Below are positions 8,556-16,434 of a stretch of 64,000 bases of DNA, one piece after another. The notes under the pieces are model-generated. The model worked only from the letters and a program-made list of their open reading frames with translations. It did not search any database and was not told the DNA's origin. The stretch covers positions 1,674,001-1,738,000 of the forward strand of contig NZ_OZ075067.1 in assembly GCF_964186585.1 (NCBI RefSeq). The letters are read 5' to 3'. Source of the DNA: Microbacterium sp. MM2322 (GTDB taxonomy: Bacteria > Actinomycetota > Actinomycetes > Actinomycetales > Microbacteriaceae). The position numbers were made by a program, and so were the translations under genes. The stretch's first letter is position 1. Every line of letters starts with the position of its first letter.

Positions 8556-8560
8556 GGATG

Positions 8561-9841
8561 GTGATGACCGACCGACCCGACTCTGCAAGCGCCCGCGAGG
8601 TGCTGTGGCGATTCGGCCCCATGGTTTATGCGCCGACCGTGCTTTTCGCGATCGGCGAGGGGGCGGTGCTCCCCCTCATCCCGATCCTCGCGGGAAACCT
8701 CGGCGCGGACGTCGCGCTTTCCGCGCTCATCGCCTCGATGTTGGTTGTCGGTCAGCTCGTCGGCAATCTGCCCGCGGGATGGGCTGTCGCGCGAGCGGGC
8801 GAGCGAGTCACGATGATCGGCGCCGGTTCGCTGGCTCTCGTCGTGGCTGTGTCAGCGGCGATCCTCCCCTCGCTCCCTGTGTTCGCGGCGGCGGTCTTCC
8901 TCATCGGGTTCTGCGCCGCCGCATTCGGGCTGGCGCGCCATTCGTTCATGACCACGCGGGTCCCCGTCCTGTTCCGAGCGCGGGCGCTGTCGCTGCTGGG
9001 CGGGACGTTCCGTCTCGGGATGTTCGCGGGACCGTTCATCGCGGCCGCCCTGATCGGTCTGTTCGGCGACGAGCGGGCGACCATCTGGTTCTTCGCCGTC
9101 TGCCTCGTGGCCCTCATCGCTCTCGTGACGCTCGGCCCGGACCCGGAGAAGCAGTTCGCAGCCGAGCGATCGGTCCGAAGCCACGAGGCGGAGGACTCGG
9201 GAGAGCCGGTGACCGGATCCATCCCGGTCGCTGAACGGGTGGGCGTCTTCCGGACGATGTGGGCGCACCGGCGGGTGCTGTCGCGAGTCGGTCTGGCCGC
9301 CGCATGCCTGTCCGCGGTGCGATCGGCCCGGCAGGTCGTGCTGCCGCTCTGGGGCGTGTCCATCGGCCTCGATGCACAAACCATCGCGCTCGTCGTCGGC
9401 GTCTCGGGCGCACTCGACTTCGCCCTCTTCTATGCAAGCGGCCAGGTGATGGATCGGTTCGGCCGCCTGTGGGCCGCGCTCCCCGCAATGGTGTTGATGG
9501 GAAGCGGGTTCCTCGCCCTCTCGATCACTCACGACGGCTCGAGCGCCGAGATGTGGTTCGCCCTGTTCGCTGCCGTCCTGGGCGTCGGGAACGGTCTGTC
9601 GAGCGGCATCCTGCTGACGATCGGCGCCGATCTCGCGCCGAAGGACAACCCGGCGCCGTTCCTCGGTTCGTGGCGGACGTTGACGGATGCCGGCGGTGCG
9701 ACCACCCCGCTCATCGTGACCGGCATCACCGCGATCTCGTCGCTGTCCTTCGCCGCCGGGGCGGTCGGGATCATCGGCCTCCTGGGTGCCGTCGCCTTCG
9801 TGCGATGGCTCCCGAGGTTCGTCCCGCACGTCCGAGACTGA
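8561..9841 (+). CDS. MFS transporter
   Basis: A 426-residue integral membrane protein with about 12 hydrophobic segments in two halves separated by a charged loop (about residues 195-225). It has the MFS motif between helices 2 and 3 (PAGWAVARAGERV) and a matching one in the second half (SGQVMDRFGRLW). Substrate is unknown; the pattern fits a drug or metabolite efflux permease. The open frame extends far upstream through prfB, but the -10 box at 8550-8555 places the start at GTG 8561 or ATG 8564. Confidence 0.88.
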   Translation: MMTDRPDSASAREVLWRFGPMVYAPTVLFAIGEGAVLPLIPILAGNLGADVALSALIASMLVVGQLVGNLPAGWAVARAGERVTMIGAGSLALVVAVSAAILPSLPVFAAAVFLIGFCAAAFGLARHSFMTTRVPVLFRARALSLLGGTFRLGMFAGPFIAAALIGLFGDERATIWFFAVCLVALIALVTLGPDPEKQFAAERSVRSHEAEDSGEPVTGSIPVAERVGVFRTMWAHRRVLSRVGLAAACLSAVRSARQVVLPLWGVSIGLDAQTIALVVGVSGALDFALFYASGQVMDRFGRLWAALPAMVLMGSGFLALSITHDGSSAEMWFALFAAVLGVGNGLSSGILLTIGADLAPKDNPAPFLGSWRTLTDAGGATTPLIVTGITAISSLSFAAGAVGIIGLLGAVAFVRWLPRFVPHVRD

Positions 9842-9932
9842 GCTCGCCAAACGACGCGCGTCGGGTCTGGGGCGTTCTCCCCATTGTCCCGCGCCGCACC
9901 GCCCGCTTAGAGTCTCGCTGGAGGTGGATGAC

Positions 9933-10640
9933 GTGGGAATGATGTTGCCGAACGAGTTGATCTGGGTGATGGAGAAGCTCGGATTCGACTGGCCCGACAT
10001 CGACGAGGACGAGGTGCGCAAGGGCGCCGACCTGGTGCGAAACCTCGGCACTGATCTTGAAACTGTCATCCAAGCCGTCGACACCAAGATGAACGGCGAC
10101 GTCGCGGTCGCCATGCGCGGCCAGGCCGGCCCCGCGACCGCGAGTGCGTGGAACACCAACCGTTCCTACAACCTGCAACAGCTGATCGACATCATGCCGC
10201 CGGCAGCGACGGCCATGGACATCGGCGCTGCGGGCATCACGGCGCTGAAGATCAAGGTGATCGTCGATGTCACGTCGACCATGGTCACCCTTGTCGCGAT
10301 GCTGACTAATCCGTTGACGGCCGCAGGCGCGGGCCCCATGCTCCTCATCAAGAAGAAGCTCCTGAACGCTGCGGTCGACATCGCCGTCGAGCAGCTCATG
10401 AACCAGTTGCTGCCACTCGCCATCGAACCGATGGCCGAACAGCTGCCGGCGGTCATCGACGCGATCCTCGACGCCCCCGTCGTCGAGGCGACAGCCGGCG
10501 ACTCGGACGAGTTCTACGCGGATTTGCAGGCATTGGAGACCGCTCGGAGCGAGGTGAAGCTTCGCGGTGCAGACATCCAGAGCATCACCTCGACGTTCTT
10601 CTCCGAGTTCTCCGCCCTCGATTTCGGGGGCGATGCCTGA
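9933..10640 (+). CDS. WXG100-like protein (type VII secretion type)
   Basis: A 235-residue protein. The N-terminal 110 residues (LGFDWPDIDEDEVRKGADLV, later ATASAWNTN) resemble the WXG100-like domain found at the start of secreted toxins such as CpnT. A hydrophobic Ala-rich stretch follows (about 75-160), then a helical tail. There is no recognisable toxin domain, and no immunity or Esx gene beside it. GTG 9933 has GGAGG 8 bases upstream, and TAGAGT at 9908-9913 is a plausible -10 box. Confidence 0.6.
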   Translation: MGMMLPNELIWVMEKLGFDWPDIDEDEVRKGADLVRNLGTDLETVIQAVDTKMNGDVAVAMRGQAGPATASAWNTNRSYNLQQLIDIMPPAATAMDIGAAGITALKIKVIVDVTSTMVTLVAMLTNPLTAAGAGPMLLIKKKLLNAAVDIAVEQLMNQLLPLAIEPMAEQLPAVIDAILDAPVVEATAGDSDEFYADLQALETARSEVKLRGADIQSITSTFFSEFSALDFGGDA

Positions 10641-10658
10641 CGCCGGAGGTAGCTCGAC

Positions 10659-11066
10659 CTAGTCCAGCGCCGTGCGACTGGTCGCTGTGGCTTCGAGGGG
10701 GACGCCGTCGGGTACGAAGAGGGTCGAAATCGGTGGACGCCAGCGGGTGCTGACGACCACGCGGGCCGACACCCCGTCGGGCGTGCTCGCCGACACCAGG
10801 CTCACATCCTGCTCGGCCGAGACGATCGCCTCCGCCTGCTCTCGCACCCCTCGGTCGCTGAGCTCGGCGCGCGGCTCGCCCTCGATGACCTCGAGTGTGA
10901 AACCGTCTGCTCCCGCCAGGGCCGCGGCATCCGCTGCTGCCTGCGTACGCTTCTGCGCGAGGTACAGACTCGTCGCATCGACCGTGACGAACACAAGGAC
11001 GAGCGCGAGCACGGCATACCCGAGTGTCAGCAGGAGGACGCTGCCCTCCTCGTCGCGCCGGATCAT
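10659..11066 (-). CDS. TadG-like pilus assembly protein (pseudopilin class)
   Basis: 135 residues. It begins with the basic/acidic leader MIRRDEEGS, then one long membrane helix (VLLLTLGYAVLALVLVFVTV) and the phrase LYLAQKRTQAAADAAALAGA, which is typical of TadG/Rv3654c-like proteins. It is the last gene of the tad locus and overlaps the preceding gene by 4 bases. The ATG at 11066 is chosen over upstream starts because the conserved leader begins there. Confidence 0.85.
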   Translation of the reverse strand: MIRRDEEGSVLLLTLGYAVLALVLVFVTVDATSLYLAQKRTQAAADAAALAGADGFTLEVIEGEPRAELSDRGVREQAEAIVSAEQDVSLVSASTPDGVSARVVVSTRWRPPISTLFVPDGVPLEATATSRTALD

Positions 11067-11530
11067 TCGTCCCTCCAGTACCGCGAGACCTTCTGGACGG
11101 AGGACGATTCGACTCCCACGCGAGCCGATTCGTCGAGCCCGAGCACGGGCGGCACCAGAGGAAGCGGGACAGATGAACTCACGGTCACCCGCACGATGGC
11201 GCCGGCCGCGGGACAGACAACGGTCGTGCCCACGCACGAGACGTCCACATCCAGCGACTCTTCGTCGATGTCGTACTCTCGCGCAAGCGAGTCCAGGACC
11301 GCAGCGGCCCGCTCATCGGCGTCTTCGACGCTCTCGGCTGATGCGACAGCCCGGGCGACATGGCGTGACGCTGCTTCCACCCCCATGGTGTGGGACTGGA
11401 TGATCCCGAGAGTCACGACCAGGTACACGATCGGCACGAGCAGAATCACCCCGCCGACGATGAACTCGAGGGCGGCAGACCCACGCTCGTCATCGGCGAG
11501 TCCCTCAATCGAAGTTCTCCGCAGGAGCAT
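11063..11530 (-). CDS. TadE-like minor pilin
   Basis: 155 residues with the TadE leader ADDERGSAALEF followed by a 22-residue hydrophobic helix, and a C-terminal domain with two cysteines (SCVGTTVVCPAAG, a probable disulfide). The Glu after the hydrophobic start is typical of type IVb pseudopilins cleaved by a prepilin peptidase. It overlaps the next TadE gene by 26 bases. Confidence 0.87.
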   Translation of the reverse strand: MLLRRTSIEGLADDERGSAALEFIVGGVILLVPIVYLVVTLGIIQSHTMGVEAASRHVARAVASAESVEDADERAAAVLDSLAREYDIDEESLDVDVSCVGTTVVCPAAGAIVRVTVSSSVPLPLVPPVLGLDESARVGVESSSVQKVSRYWRDE

Positions 11531-11897
11531 GAACAGTCACCTCCCACCCGTGCGGCACGCCGAGGAGCCCGACCAACGGAAGTCGCGTCGTCACGGTCAC
11601 CGACACCGTGTCGTAACCGAGCGTTCGCGAGTCTGCAGCCGTCGCGCTTTCGACGAAGTCGCCACCTACGGCGCGTTCGACGATGTCGCGTGCCCGCACG
11701 GCTCCCGCCTCCGTGTCGACGTCGGCTAAGGCGGCGTGATAGGCGCCCTCGACCGCGGCGTCGTGCACGACGTTTCGGACGTAGACCGCGAGCGCCAGCT
11801 GCAAGACGCCGAGCGTGAGAACGGTCAGCAGCACACCGACGAGCACGAATTCGACCGGAGTCGATCCGCGCTCGTCGGAGAGCAGCCGCCGCATCAC
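11505..11897 (-). CDS. TadE-like minor pilin
   Basis: 130 residues with leader LSDERGSTPVEF and one membrane helix (VLVGVLLTVLTLGVLQLALAVYV), then a short periplasmic domain (NVVHDAAVEGAYHAALAD). This is the standard TadE layout. It lies 7 bases after the pilin gene and is coupled to the following TadE-like gene. Confidence 0.88.
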   Translation of the reverse strand: MMRRLLSDERGSTPVEFVLVGVLLTVLTLGVLQLALAVYVRNVVHDAAVEGAYHAALADVDTEAGAVRARDIVERAVGGDFVESATAADSRTLGYDTVSVTVTTRLPLVGLLGVPHGWEVTVHAPAENFD

Positions 11898-11904
11898 GGG
11901 AACC

Positions 11905-12108
11905 TCAGAAGCTGGAGACCTGGTCGATCGCCTGCTGGAACAGTTGTGAGAGTGCAGGTCCCGCGAGTGCCCAGATGACGACGACGAGTCCCGCGGTCAT
12001 CAGCGTGATGAGCACCCAGCCGGGAACGTCACCGCGCTCGTCGTCGCGCAGGTTTGCCAGGACGGCGCCCCACGCCGTTCGCAGGCGTGTGAGTGAAGGA
12101 CGGATCAT
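11905..12108 (-). CDS. Flp-type pilin-like small membrane protein
   Basis: 67 residues: short basic N-terminus, DERGDVPGW leader, one hydrophobic helix (VLITLMTAGLVVVIWALAGP) and a short tail. Size and position between tadC and the TadE genes fit the major or structural pilin of a Tad system, though the classic pilin Glu at +5 is not present. An AAGGAG site lies 6 bases before the ATG, which fixes the start. It is now separated from the tadA-tadB promoter by the 14-kb element. Confidence 0.7.
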   Translation of the reverse strand: MIRPSLTRLRTAWGAVLANLRDDERGDVPGWVLITLMTAGLVVVIWALAGPALSQLFQQAIDQVSSF

Positions 12109-12131
12109 GATGTTCTCCTTTCGGTCATGTG

Positions 12132-12218
12132 TCAGCCGACCCCGAGTCGCAGCATCACGATTCCGGGGAAGACAGCAAAGAGGACGCTCATCGGCAACAG
12201 CAGGAAGACGATCGGGAA
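12132..12218 (-). pseudogene. tadC: 3' remnant of tadC (last 28 codons)
   Basis: In the tadC frame this reads FPIVFLLLPMSVLFAVFPG and on to a TGA at 12132. It is the last membrane segment and conserved tail of TadC-family proteins. It joins in frame to the 275 codons at 26264-27088 if the intervening element is removed, giving KKEIAML followed by FPIVFLLLP. It overlaps the 3' end of the integrase gene on the same strand in another frame. Confidence 0.9.
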
Positions 12219-13813
12219 GAGCGTCCCTGCTCGGCTGGCTTCTCATCCGGCAGGAACATCGACGGGTCCAGCACCCCATGAATGGTCATCGTCTGCGGCA
12301 CGCCACGGACCACGTCCGACACCATGACGCGAACGTCGAGCAGTTCGACGACCTCACGCCGGAGCGCGAGCGGAGCGTTTTCGAGTCGGCCACGGGCACG
12401 CTCCGCCAGCGCGGCCACGTCCGTGATCCGACGGGCCTGGTCGACGCGCCGCTCCGCGACCGCGGTCATCGCCTCGAGGCGACCGCGCACGTCGGCGAGG
12501 TCGGCCTTCAGCCGCTCCATCGTCTGCAGCGCTTCGGCCGGATCGTCCGCCATCAGGTACAGGTCCCGAGCGCGACCGATGGCGCGCTCGAGGGTGTTCT
12601 CCTGCTTCCGCAGCGCGGCGATCATCGGTTCATCCCCCGCTAGGTCGGCGTCGTCGTCGAGTTCCAGCCACTGCTTCGCCAGCAGCTCGAGGCGGTCCGG
12701 ATTGGCGAGCACCGACGACAACTCGCGCCACACCGCCTCGTCCACCTCCGGCCCGCGCAGCTGGGGACAGGAGCAGCGGGGCGTCTCGGCGGACCGGTAC
12801 CGGCGCCCCGCACACTTGTAAAACGGGTGCGGACGACTCTTCGTAGTTACGCCGTCGTAGTGCTGGTCGAACTCGCACGACCCGAACAGCCGCCCCGTCA
12901 GCATCTGCCGCTGGGGCGCCGAGGGGCTGCCGCTCGACTTACGGTTCACCGCCCGCTGGAGCGCCTGCCACTCCTGCCGGGTGAACACAGGGTCGCCGAG
13001 GTCGATCTTGACGGTCTCGCCCCACTTGGCGGTCCCGTCGCGGTTCACCTTCGTGGAGTGGGCGTGCGGTCGGTGGCTCTGCCCGGTCACCGCACCCCAT
13101 TCGGTCTCCCCCGTCCACAGGGTCGCGTTGCGGACCACCTGCCTGACGGTCTGGTAGCTCCACGCTGCCGCGAGACGCGGGCGAAGCCCCGCCTCGTTGA
13201 GCCGGTCGGCCACCTCGCCAGTAGTCAGGCGCTCCTTCACGAACAGCCTGTGCATGGCGCGCAGCACCTCGCGTTCGCGCTCATCAGGCACCGGGCGCGC
13301 GTCACGCTTGGTGCCCTCCAGTCGCCAGCCGAAAGGTGGCTTCGACCCAACCCACCCACCGGCGCGGCCCTTCGCCCGTTGCCCCGCCGTGGTGCGGGCG
13401 ACGATGGTGTCCGCCTCGAACTCGGCGAAACCGGCGAGCATCGTCCGCATGGCGCGACCCGCCGGAGTGGACATATCGATCTGTTCCTTGACCACGACCA
13501 GGTCGACGCCCATGTCGGACAGACGGTCGGTCTCGCGGATCGCATCCCCGGCCTTCCGGGCGAAGCGGTCCAGCTTGGCGACCACGACCGCGTCGATCTT
13601 GCCGTCGCGAGCGTCCTGAAGCATCTGACGCCACGCCGGGCGGGTGTCGTCCTTCCCCGAAAGCCCCTCGTCGACGTACGAGTCGACCAGTTCCCAGCCC
13701 CGCATGCGGATCGCGGCCTCGCAGACCTCGCGCTGCTCGGGCAGCGAAGTGTTGTCGACCTGCATCTCGGTGCTGACGCGCGCGTAGATGGCGGCCCGCT
13801 TCTTGGAGCTCAT
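12188..13813 (-). CDS. Large serine recombinase (integrase) of the element
   Basis: A 541-residue site-specific recombinase. The resolvase domain (about 1-150) has catalytic Ser14 in YARVS and the arginine segment KLDRFAR. A recombinase DNA-binding domain follows (about 160-280), then a zinc ribbon (GSCEFDQ, FYKCAG, RCSC, about 310-350) and a coiled-coil region (about 375-460). The ATG overlaps the stop of the preceding gene (ATGA). The frame crosses the attachment site: the last 11 codons in this integrated state lie in host tadC DNA and encode an accidental-looking tail ending SSSCCCR. In the circular form the same frame continues into the right end and stops at 26179. Confidence 0.96.
   Translation of the reverse strand: MSSKKRAAIYARVSTEMQVDNTSLPEQREVCEAAIRMRGWELVDSYVDEGLSGKDDTRPAWRQMLQDARDGKIDAVVVAKLDRFARKAGDAIRETDRLSDMGVDLVVVKEQIDMSTPAGRAMRTMLAGFAEFEADTIVARTTAGQRAKGRAGGWVGSKPPFGWRLEGTKRDARPVPDEREREVLRAMHRLFVKERLTTGEVADRLNEAGLRPRLAAAWSYQTVRQVVRNATLWTGETEWGAVTGQSHRPHAHSTKVNRDGTAKWGETVKIDLGDPVFTRQEWQALQRAVNRKSSGSPSAPQRQMLTGRLFGSCEFDQHYDGVTTKSRPHPFYKCAGRRYRSAETPRCSCPQLRGPEVDEAVWRELSSVLANPDRLELLAKQWLELDDDADLAGDEPMIAALRKQENTLERAIGRARDLYLMADDPAEALQTMERLKADLADVRGRLEAMTAVAERRVDQARRITDVAALAERARGRLENAPLALRREVVELLDVRVMVSDVVRGVPQTMTIHGVLDPSMFLPDEKPAEQGRSSRSSSCCCR
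12219..12241. other. Left attachment junction of the integrated element
   Basis: The 4-base core GAGC (plus strand) is at 12219-12222. Element DNA follows, with the arm TCCCTGCTCGG at 12224-12234 and a further imperfect match to 12241. The same arm in inverted orientation is at the right end. The exact crossover dinucleotide cannot be fixed from sequence alone. Confidence 0.85.
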
Positions 13814-14082
13814 CGGAGGGCCCCGTCCTCAGCGTCGATGAACGTGGCCGCCTCCGCGACGATGCTCACGGCGACGCTCCAACCGACAAGATCGGTCAAT
13901 TTCAGCCCGTTGGTCTCGGCGACAGCCTGGACGGCTGGCCGGATCCGCCGCCAACTCTCAACCGCCTCGTCCAGAACGGACCGCCCAGGGGTGTGAGTCG
14001 CGATAGCGGCGACAACCAGTTGCGCGATGGCGCACTCCTCGACGGTGACAGCGTTCACGGCGTGCTTGATCTCAGGCAGCAT
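13810..14082 (-). CDS. Unrecognised small protein upstream of integrase (90 aa)
   Basis: A mostly helical 90-residue protein (MLPEIKHAVNAVTVEECAIA and on), with no motif I recognise. ATG 14082 is preferred because an AAGGA site precedes it by 10 bases and the upstream in-frame ATGs would overlap the previous gene more deeply. Its stop overlaps the integrase start. Gene order next to int suggests an accessory or excision-related role, but there is no sequence evidence for one. Confidence 0.65.
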   Translation of the reverse strand: MLPEIKHAVNAVTVEECAIAQLVVAAIATHTPGRSVLDEAVESWRRIRPAVQAVAETNGLKLTDLVGWSVAVSIVAEAATFIDAEDGALR

Positions 14083-14308
14083 CGGTGCCACGTCCTTCCT
14101 CGGCGTCCGTGCCGTTCCAGCACTGGTCGCATTCGTCGTAGTTGTCATCGGTGGGGCGGGCATCGTCTTCCCACACGGCGATGTCGCTGTCGCGAGCGGT
14201 TCCCCACGGCGTCGCCCGTGAGGGAGAGCGGCGTACGATCGCGAGCCCGCAGGCGGTCTGACACCTGTCGGTCTCGCAGATGAGGTGCCGGAGACCGGAG
14301 GCGTTCAT
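14072..14308 (-). CDS. Small Cys-rich protein (78 aa)
   Basis: 78 residues with cysteines at 11, 16, 20, 60 and 63 (CETDRCQTAC and CDQC), suggesting metal binding. The ATG overlaps the TGA of the upstream gene (ATGA) and the end overlaps the next gene by 11 bases, so it sits in a tightly coupled chain from the WhiB gene to the integrase. No family recognised. Confidence 0.68.
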   Translation of the reverse strand: MNASGLRHLICETDRCQTACGLAIVRRSPSRATPWGTARDSDIAVWEDDARPTDDNYDECDQCWNGTDAEEGRGTDAA

Positions 14309-14583
14309 TCCGCACCTCCCGCGAGCCGCTGCTGAACGTGAACGGCTCGCACCGCGCGTGCGGCGCGCTCCGTGAACTTGGCGCGAAGCGCCTCCGACGG
14401 CATCTCCTTTGAGGCGGAGGCGATTTGGCGGGCGCCGACGCGGCGGCCCTGTTCGGCTTCGACGACGAGCCGCTCCACGGCGCGGGAGAGGTGGCGCGAG
14501 TCGTGCCCCGGTCGGTAGTTCGCGCGGGCCGATGTGTACTCTCGACAGCCGCAGTGGCATGTACCGGGTTGAGTGGTGGTCAT
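14305..14583 (-). CDS. Small protein with CHCGC motif, internal start in the WhiB frame (92 aa)
   Basis: From ATG 14583 the product is 92 residues, starting MTTTQPGTCHCGC and continuing with YRPGHDSRH, a Cys/His pattern common in small actinophage proteins, then a basic helical tail. AGAAGGAA about 10 bases before the ATG is a good ribosome site, which argues for independent translation. There is no stop codon between it and the WhiB domain upstream, so a fused product is also possible. Confidence 0.65.
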   Translation of the reverse strand: MTTTQPGTCHCGCREYTSARANYRPGHDSRHLSRAVERLVVEAEQGRRVGARQIASASKEMPSEALRAKFTERAARAVRAVHVQQRLAGGAE

Positions 14584-15000
14584 GGCGGAAGTTCCTTCTG
14601 ATCTGGAGTTGTTGTTTCCCCCCTCCAGGAAAACAGCCGGAACTACATGCCCACAATTCCTCGCCTGGGCACGACGCGCCCGTCTGCGCGCACTGGCGAC
14701 GCGTCGTTGTTCCCGGGTTGTTCGGCGGGTCCCGGCGGACCGTGCGGCGGCGTCCGCGATCCAGCCTCCCCAAACTCCCGAGGTCTCCCCGGCCGAGACG
14801 GCGTAGGAGCGACACTGCGCGGCGAGCGGGCAGGTCCGACACAACTCCGCTGCCGCGAGCTGCTCGGCGGGCTCGTCCGACGTCCACTGGCCGGAATCGG
14901 CACCGAGACACGGGATCGCCACCCCGGCCTCAGCCGCCCCCCGCACTCGCTCCGTCAGCGCCCGGCACTCCCGCTCTGCATCGAATGGCGCCGCATGCAT
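14305..15000 (-). CDS. WhiB-like iron-sulfur regulator, in frame with a downstream domain
   Basis: The N-terminal portion has the four WhiB cysteines: one in AIPCLGAD (about residue 31), then CRTCPLAAQC in CxxCx5C spacing, followed by the GVWGGW turn and a basic tail. WhiB proteins bind a 4Fe-4S cluster and sigma factor to regulate transcription. WhiB proteins are usually 80-130 residues. Here the frame continues without a stop through the 92-residue Cys/His protein to 231 residues. ATG 15000 is chosen because it precedes the domain closely and has GAAGG 8 bases upstream; the open frame extends to 15177. A run of six G's (14618-14623) lies between the two parts. Confidence 0.75.
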   Translation of the reverse strand: MHAAPFDAERECRALTERVRGAAEAGVAIPCLGADSGQWTSDEPAEQLAAAELCRTCPLAAQCRSYAVSAGETSGVWGGWIADAAARSAGTRRTTREQRRVASARRRARRAQARNCGHVVPAVFLEGGNNNSRSEGTSAMTTTQPGTCHCGCREYTSARANYRPGHDSRHLSRAVERLVVEAEQGRRVGARQIASASKEMPSEALRAKFTERAARAVRAVHVQQRLAGGAE

Positions 15001-15422
15001 CGGCGCGGCCTTCGACGGGGGCTCCGACGACACAGGCGCCTTCTCGAGCCCCACCGGCCCCGAAGACTGCTCTGCGTTTACGGGAGGCCCGTGAGGGACG
15101 GAACCCGAAAGCGGAACGGACGTCCCGGCTGGGAACCGTAGCGAAATCGGACAGGTTGCTGGTCGAGCGATCGGCACGAGGAAGCTCCAAATGATGCATC
15201 GCGATGCCGAGGGTCGCAGCGGATCGGAAGTAACCTCGAACGCCTTTAGGACATCGCAGACTGACCGTCTGTCCCCATCGCAAATTGATAGGGAGGTCCT
15301 GGGTTTGTTGGTTGGCGCTGACCCAGTGAATTGCCGCTCTCGGATGAGAGAAAACCATGCAGCGAGGGCAACTCCGGGGAGGCGCGCGGCGCAGGAACGC
15401 CACGAGTCGCTACGCTCTGCGT
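15001..15422. other. Intergenic region between WhiB and the plus-strand membrane gene
   Basis: No gene is supported here, although open frames extend into it from both sides. It holds a perfect 12-bp palindrome GCATCGCGATGC at 15196-15207, about 190 bases upstream of the WhiB start, a plausible operator site. The short inverted repeat CAGAC/GTCTG is also present near 15260. I could not assign a promoter for the WhiB operon. Confidence 0.4.
15411..15416 (+). promoter_or_regulatory. -10 box (TACGCT) of leaderless gene at 15423
   Basis: TACGCT ends 6 bases before the in-frame GTG at 15423. The same hexamer and spacing occur at the aminotransferase gene (53512). Confidence 0.5.
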
Positions 15423-16157
15423 GTGCTCATATGGGTGGCTGAATCGGCAGTGCGGGGCTCGAACGCGAATTGTTCAGACGGTCCCACTGTCTGCGCCATC
15501 GAAAGCCTGAGCGAGGTGATCGAAAGCGGTACGTGGCCCGAATTCTGGCTGACGTTGGTGGCCACGCTCGTCGGCGCAACGGCCGCGTTCATATTCTCGT
15601 GGCTTCTAACTCGCCGCGATTGGGCTAGACGCTACCAAGACCGAGTGGACGAACACGTCGTCAAGATAAGTGAATCGATAGCCGCAATCGCCCAGTCGCT
15701 GAATGCTGAGCCCGGGAGCCACATCGTGAAGCATCACTGGTGGTCGAGACACCAGGTGATTGAAGGCTCGACGAGTCGTCTGCTGGTGCAGCCACGTTTG
15801 AGTGAGTTGCTCATGCTCACAAGCACACTGGAGCTTGTTTGCAGGGGGCACGACGCCGCAGTTGCCCAGTCGCTTCGGTCGCGCATATTGGAGTGGGGTC
15901 GCTTGCGCAGGAACGGGCGGGCGATACTCGAACACGCAGGTAGATTCCAAGTCACCGCTCTGGACACGAATCGGATACTCACCGCGTGGAGGCGAGGCGA
16001 CATCGACGCGTCCACAGCCATCCTCTGGCTCGACCGGCGCACCTCCCCGGTCGATGATGACCCAGACTTCTCCGCGCTCCGTCGAAAATGGGAGCAAGTG
16101 GCGCAACCTCAAGTTCCTCGCCGCATCCGCAAACTGCTTCGAGCGAGAACTGAGTGA
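15423..16157 (+). CDS. Unrecognised single-span membrane protein
   Basis: 244 residues from GTG 15423, chosen because of the -10 box 6 bases upstream. One membrane segment (FWLTLVATLVGATAAFIFSW, about residues 42-61) is followed by a basic, helical cytoplasmic region of about 180 residues with no known motif. Base composition looks less GC-rich than the chromosome. It stands alone on the plus strand in the element, typical of cargo rather than core genes. Confidence 0.62.
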   Translation: MLIWVAESAVRGSNANCSDGPTVCAIESLSEVIESGTWPEFWLTLVATLVGATAAFIFSWLLTRRDWARRYQDRVDEHVVKISESIAAIAQSLNAEPGSHIVKHHWWSRHQVIEGSTSRLLVQPRLSELLMLTSTLELVCRGHDAAVAQSLRSRILEWGRLRRNGRAILEHAGRFQVTALDTNRILTAWRRGDIDASTAILWLDRRTSPVDDDPDFSALRRKWEQVAQPQVPRRIRKLLRARTE

Positions 16158-16230
16158 CACACACTCTGGCTAGGACAGGGTGATAGCAATCGGTCACCGT
16201 GACTGAATGCTGCGGGGAATAGCCCGACCC

Positions 16231-16434
16231 CTATCCCTCAGCAGCGCTTCTGCGGATGGCACGCAGCTTCATCATCTGATCCTGTCCAAGCTCAGTGAGT
16301 GCCCAGTACTTGCCCTTGTCGCTCACTGTTCGCTTCTTCACGCCGCGCTCGATCACCCCGATCGCGAAGAGTTGAACGATCACGTCAGCGACGACCTCGT
16401 TTGTCAAAGTCGCAGGCTGAGACTGCTTACGAAA
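16231..16434 (-). pseudogene. Out-of-frame C-terminal segment of the DUF4062 gene
   Basis: This frame encodes about 67 residues (FRKQSQPATLTNEVVADVIV through KGKYWALTELGQD to a TAG at 16231), a winged-helix-like tail that resembles the normal C-terminus of DUF4062 proteins. It is one base out of frame with the upstream gene, whose frame ends 13 codons after the shift point near 16432-16434. One extra A in the plus-strand AAA run there would join the two. Confidence 0.7.

Noticed and set aside
7244-8560. N-terminal extension of the MFS frame to 7244
   Set aside because: Antisense to prfB; membrane segments begin only after 8561.
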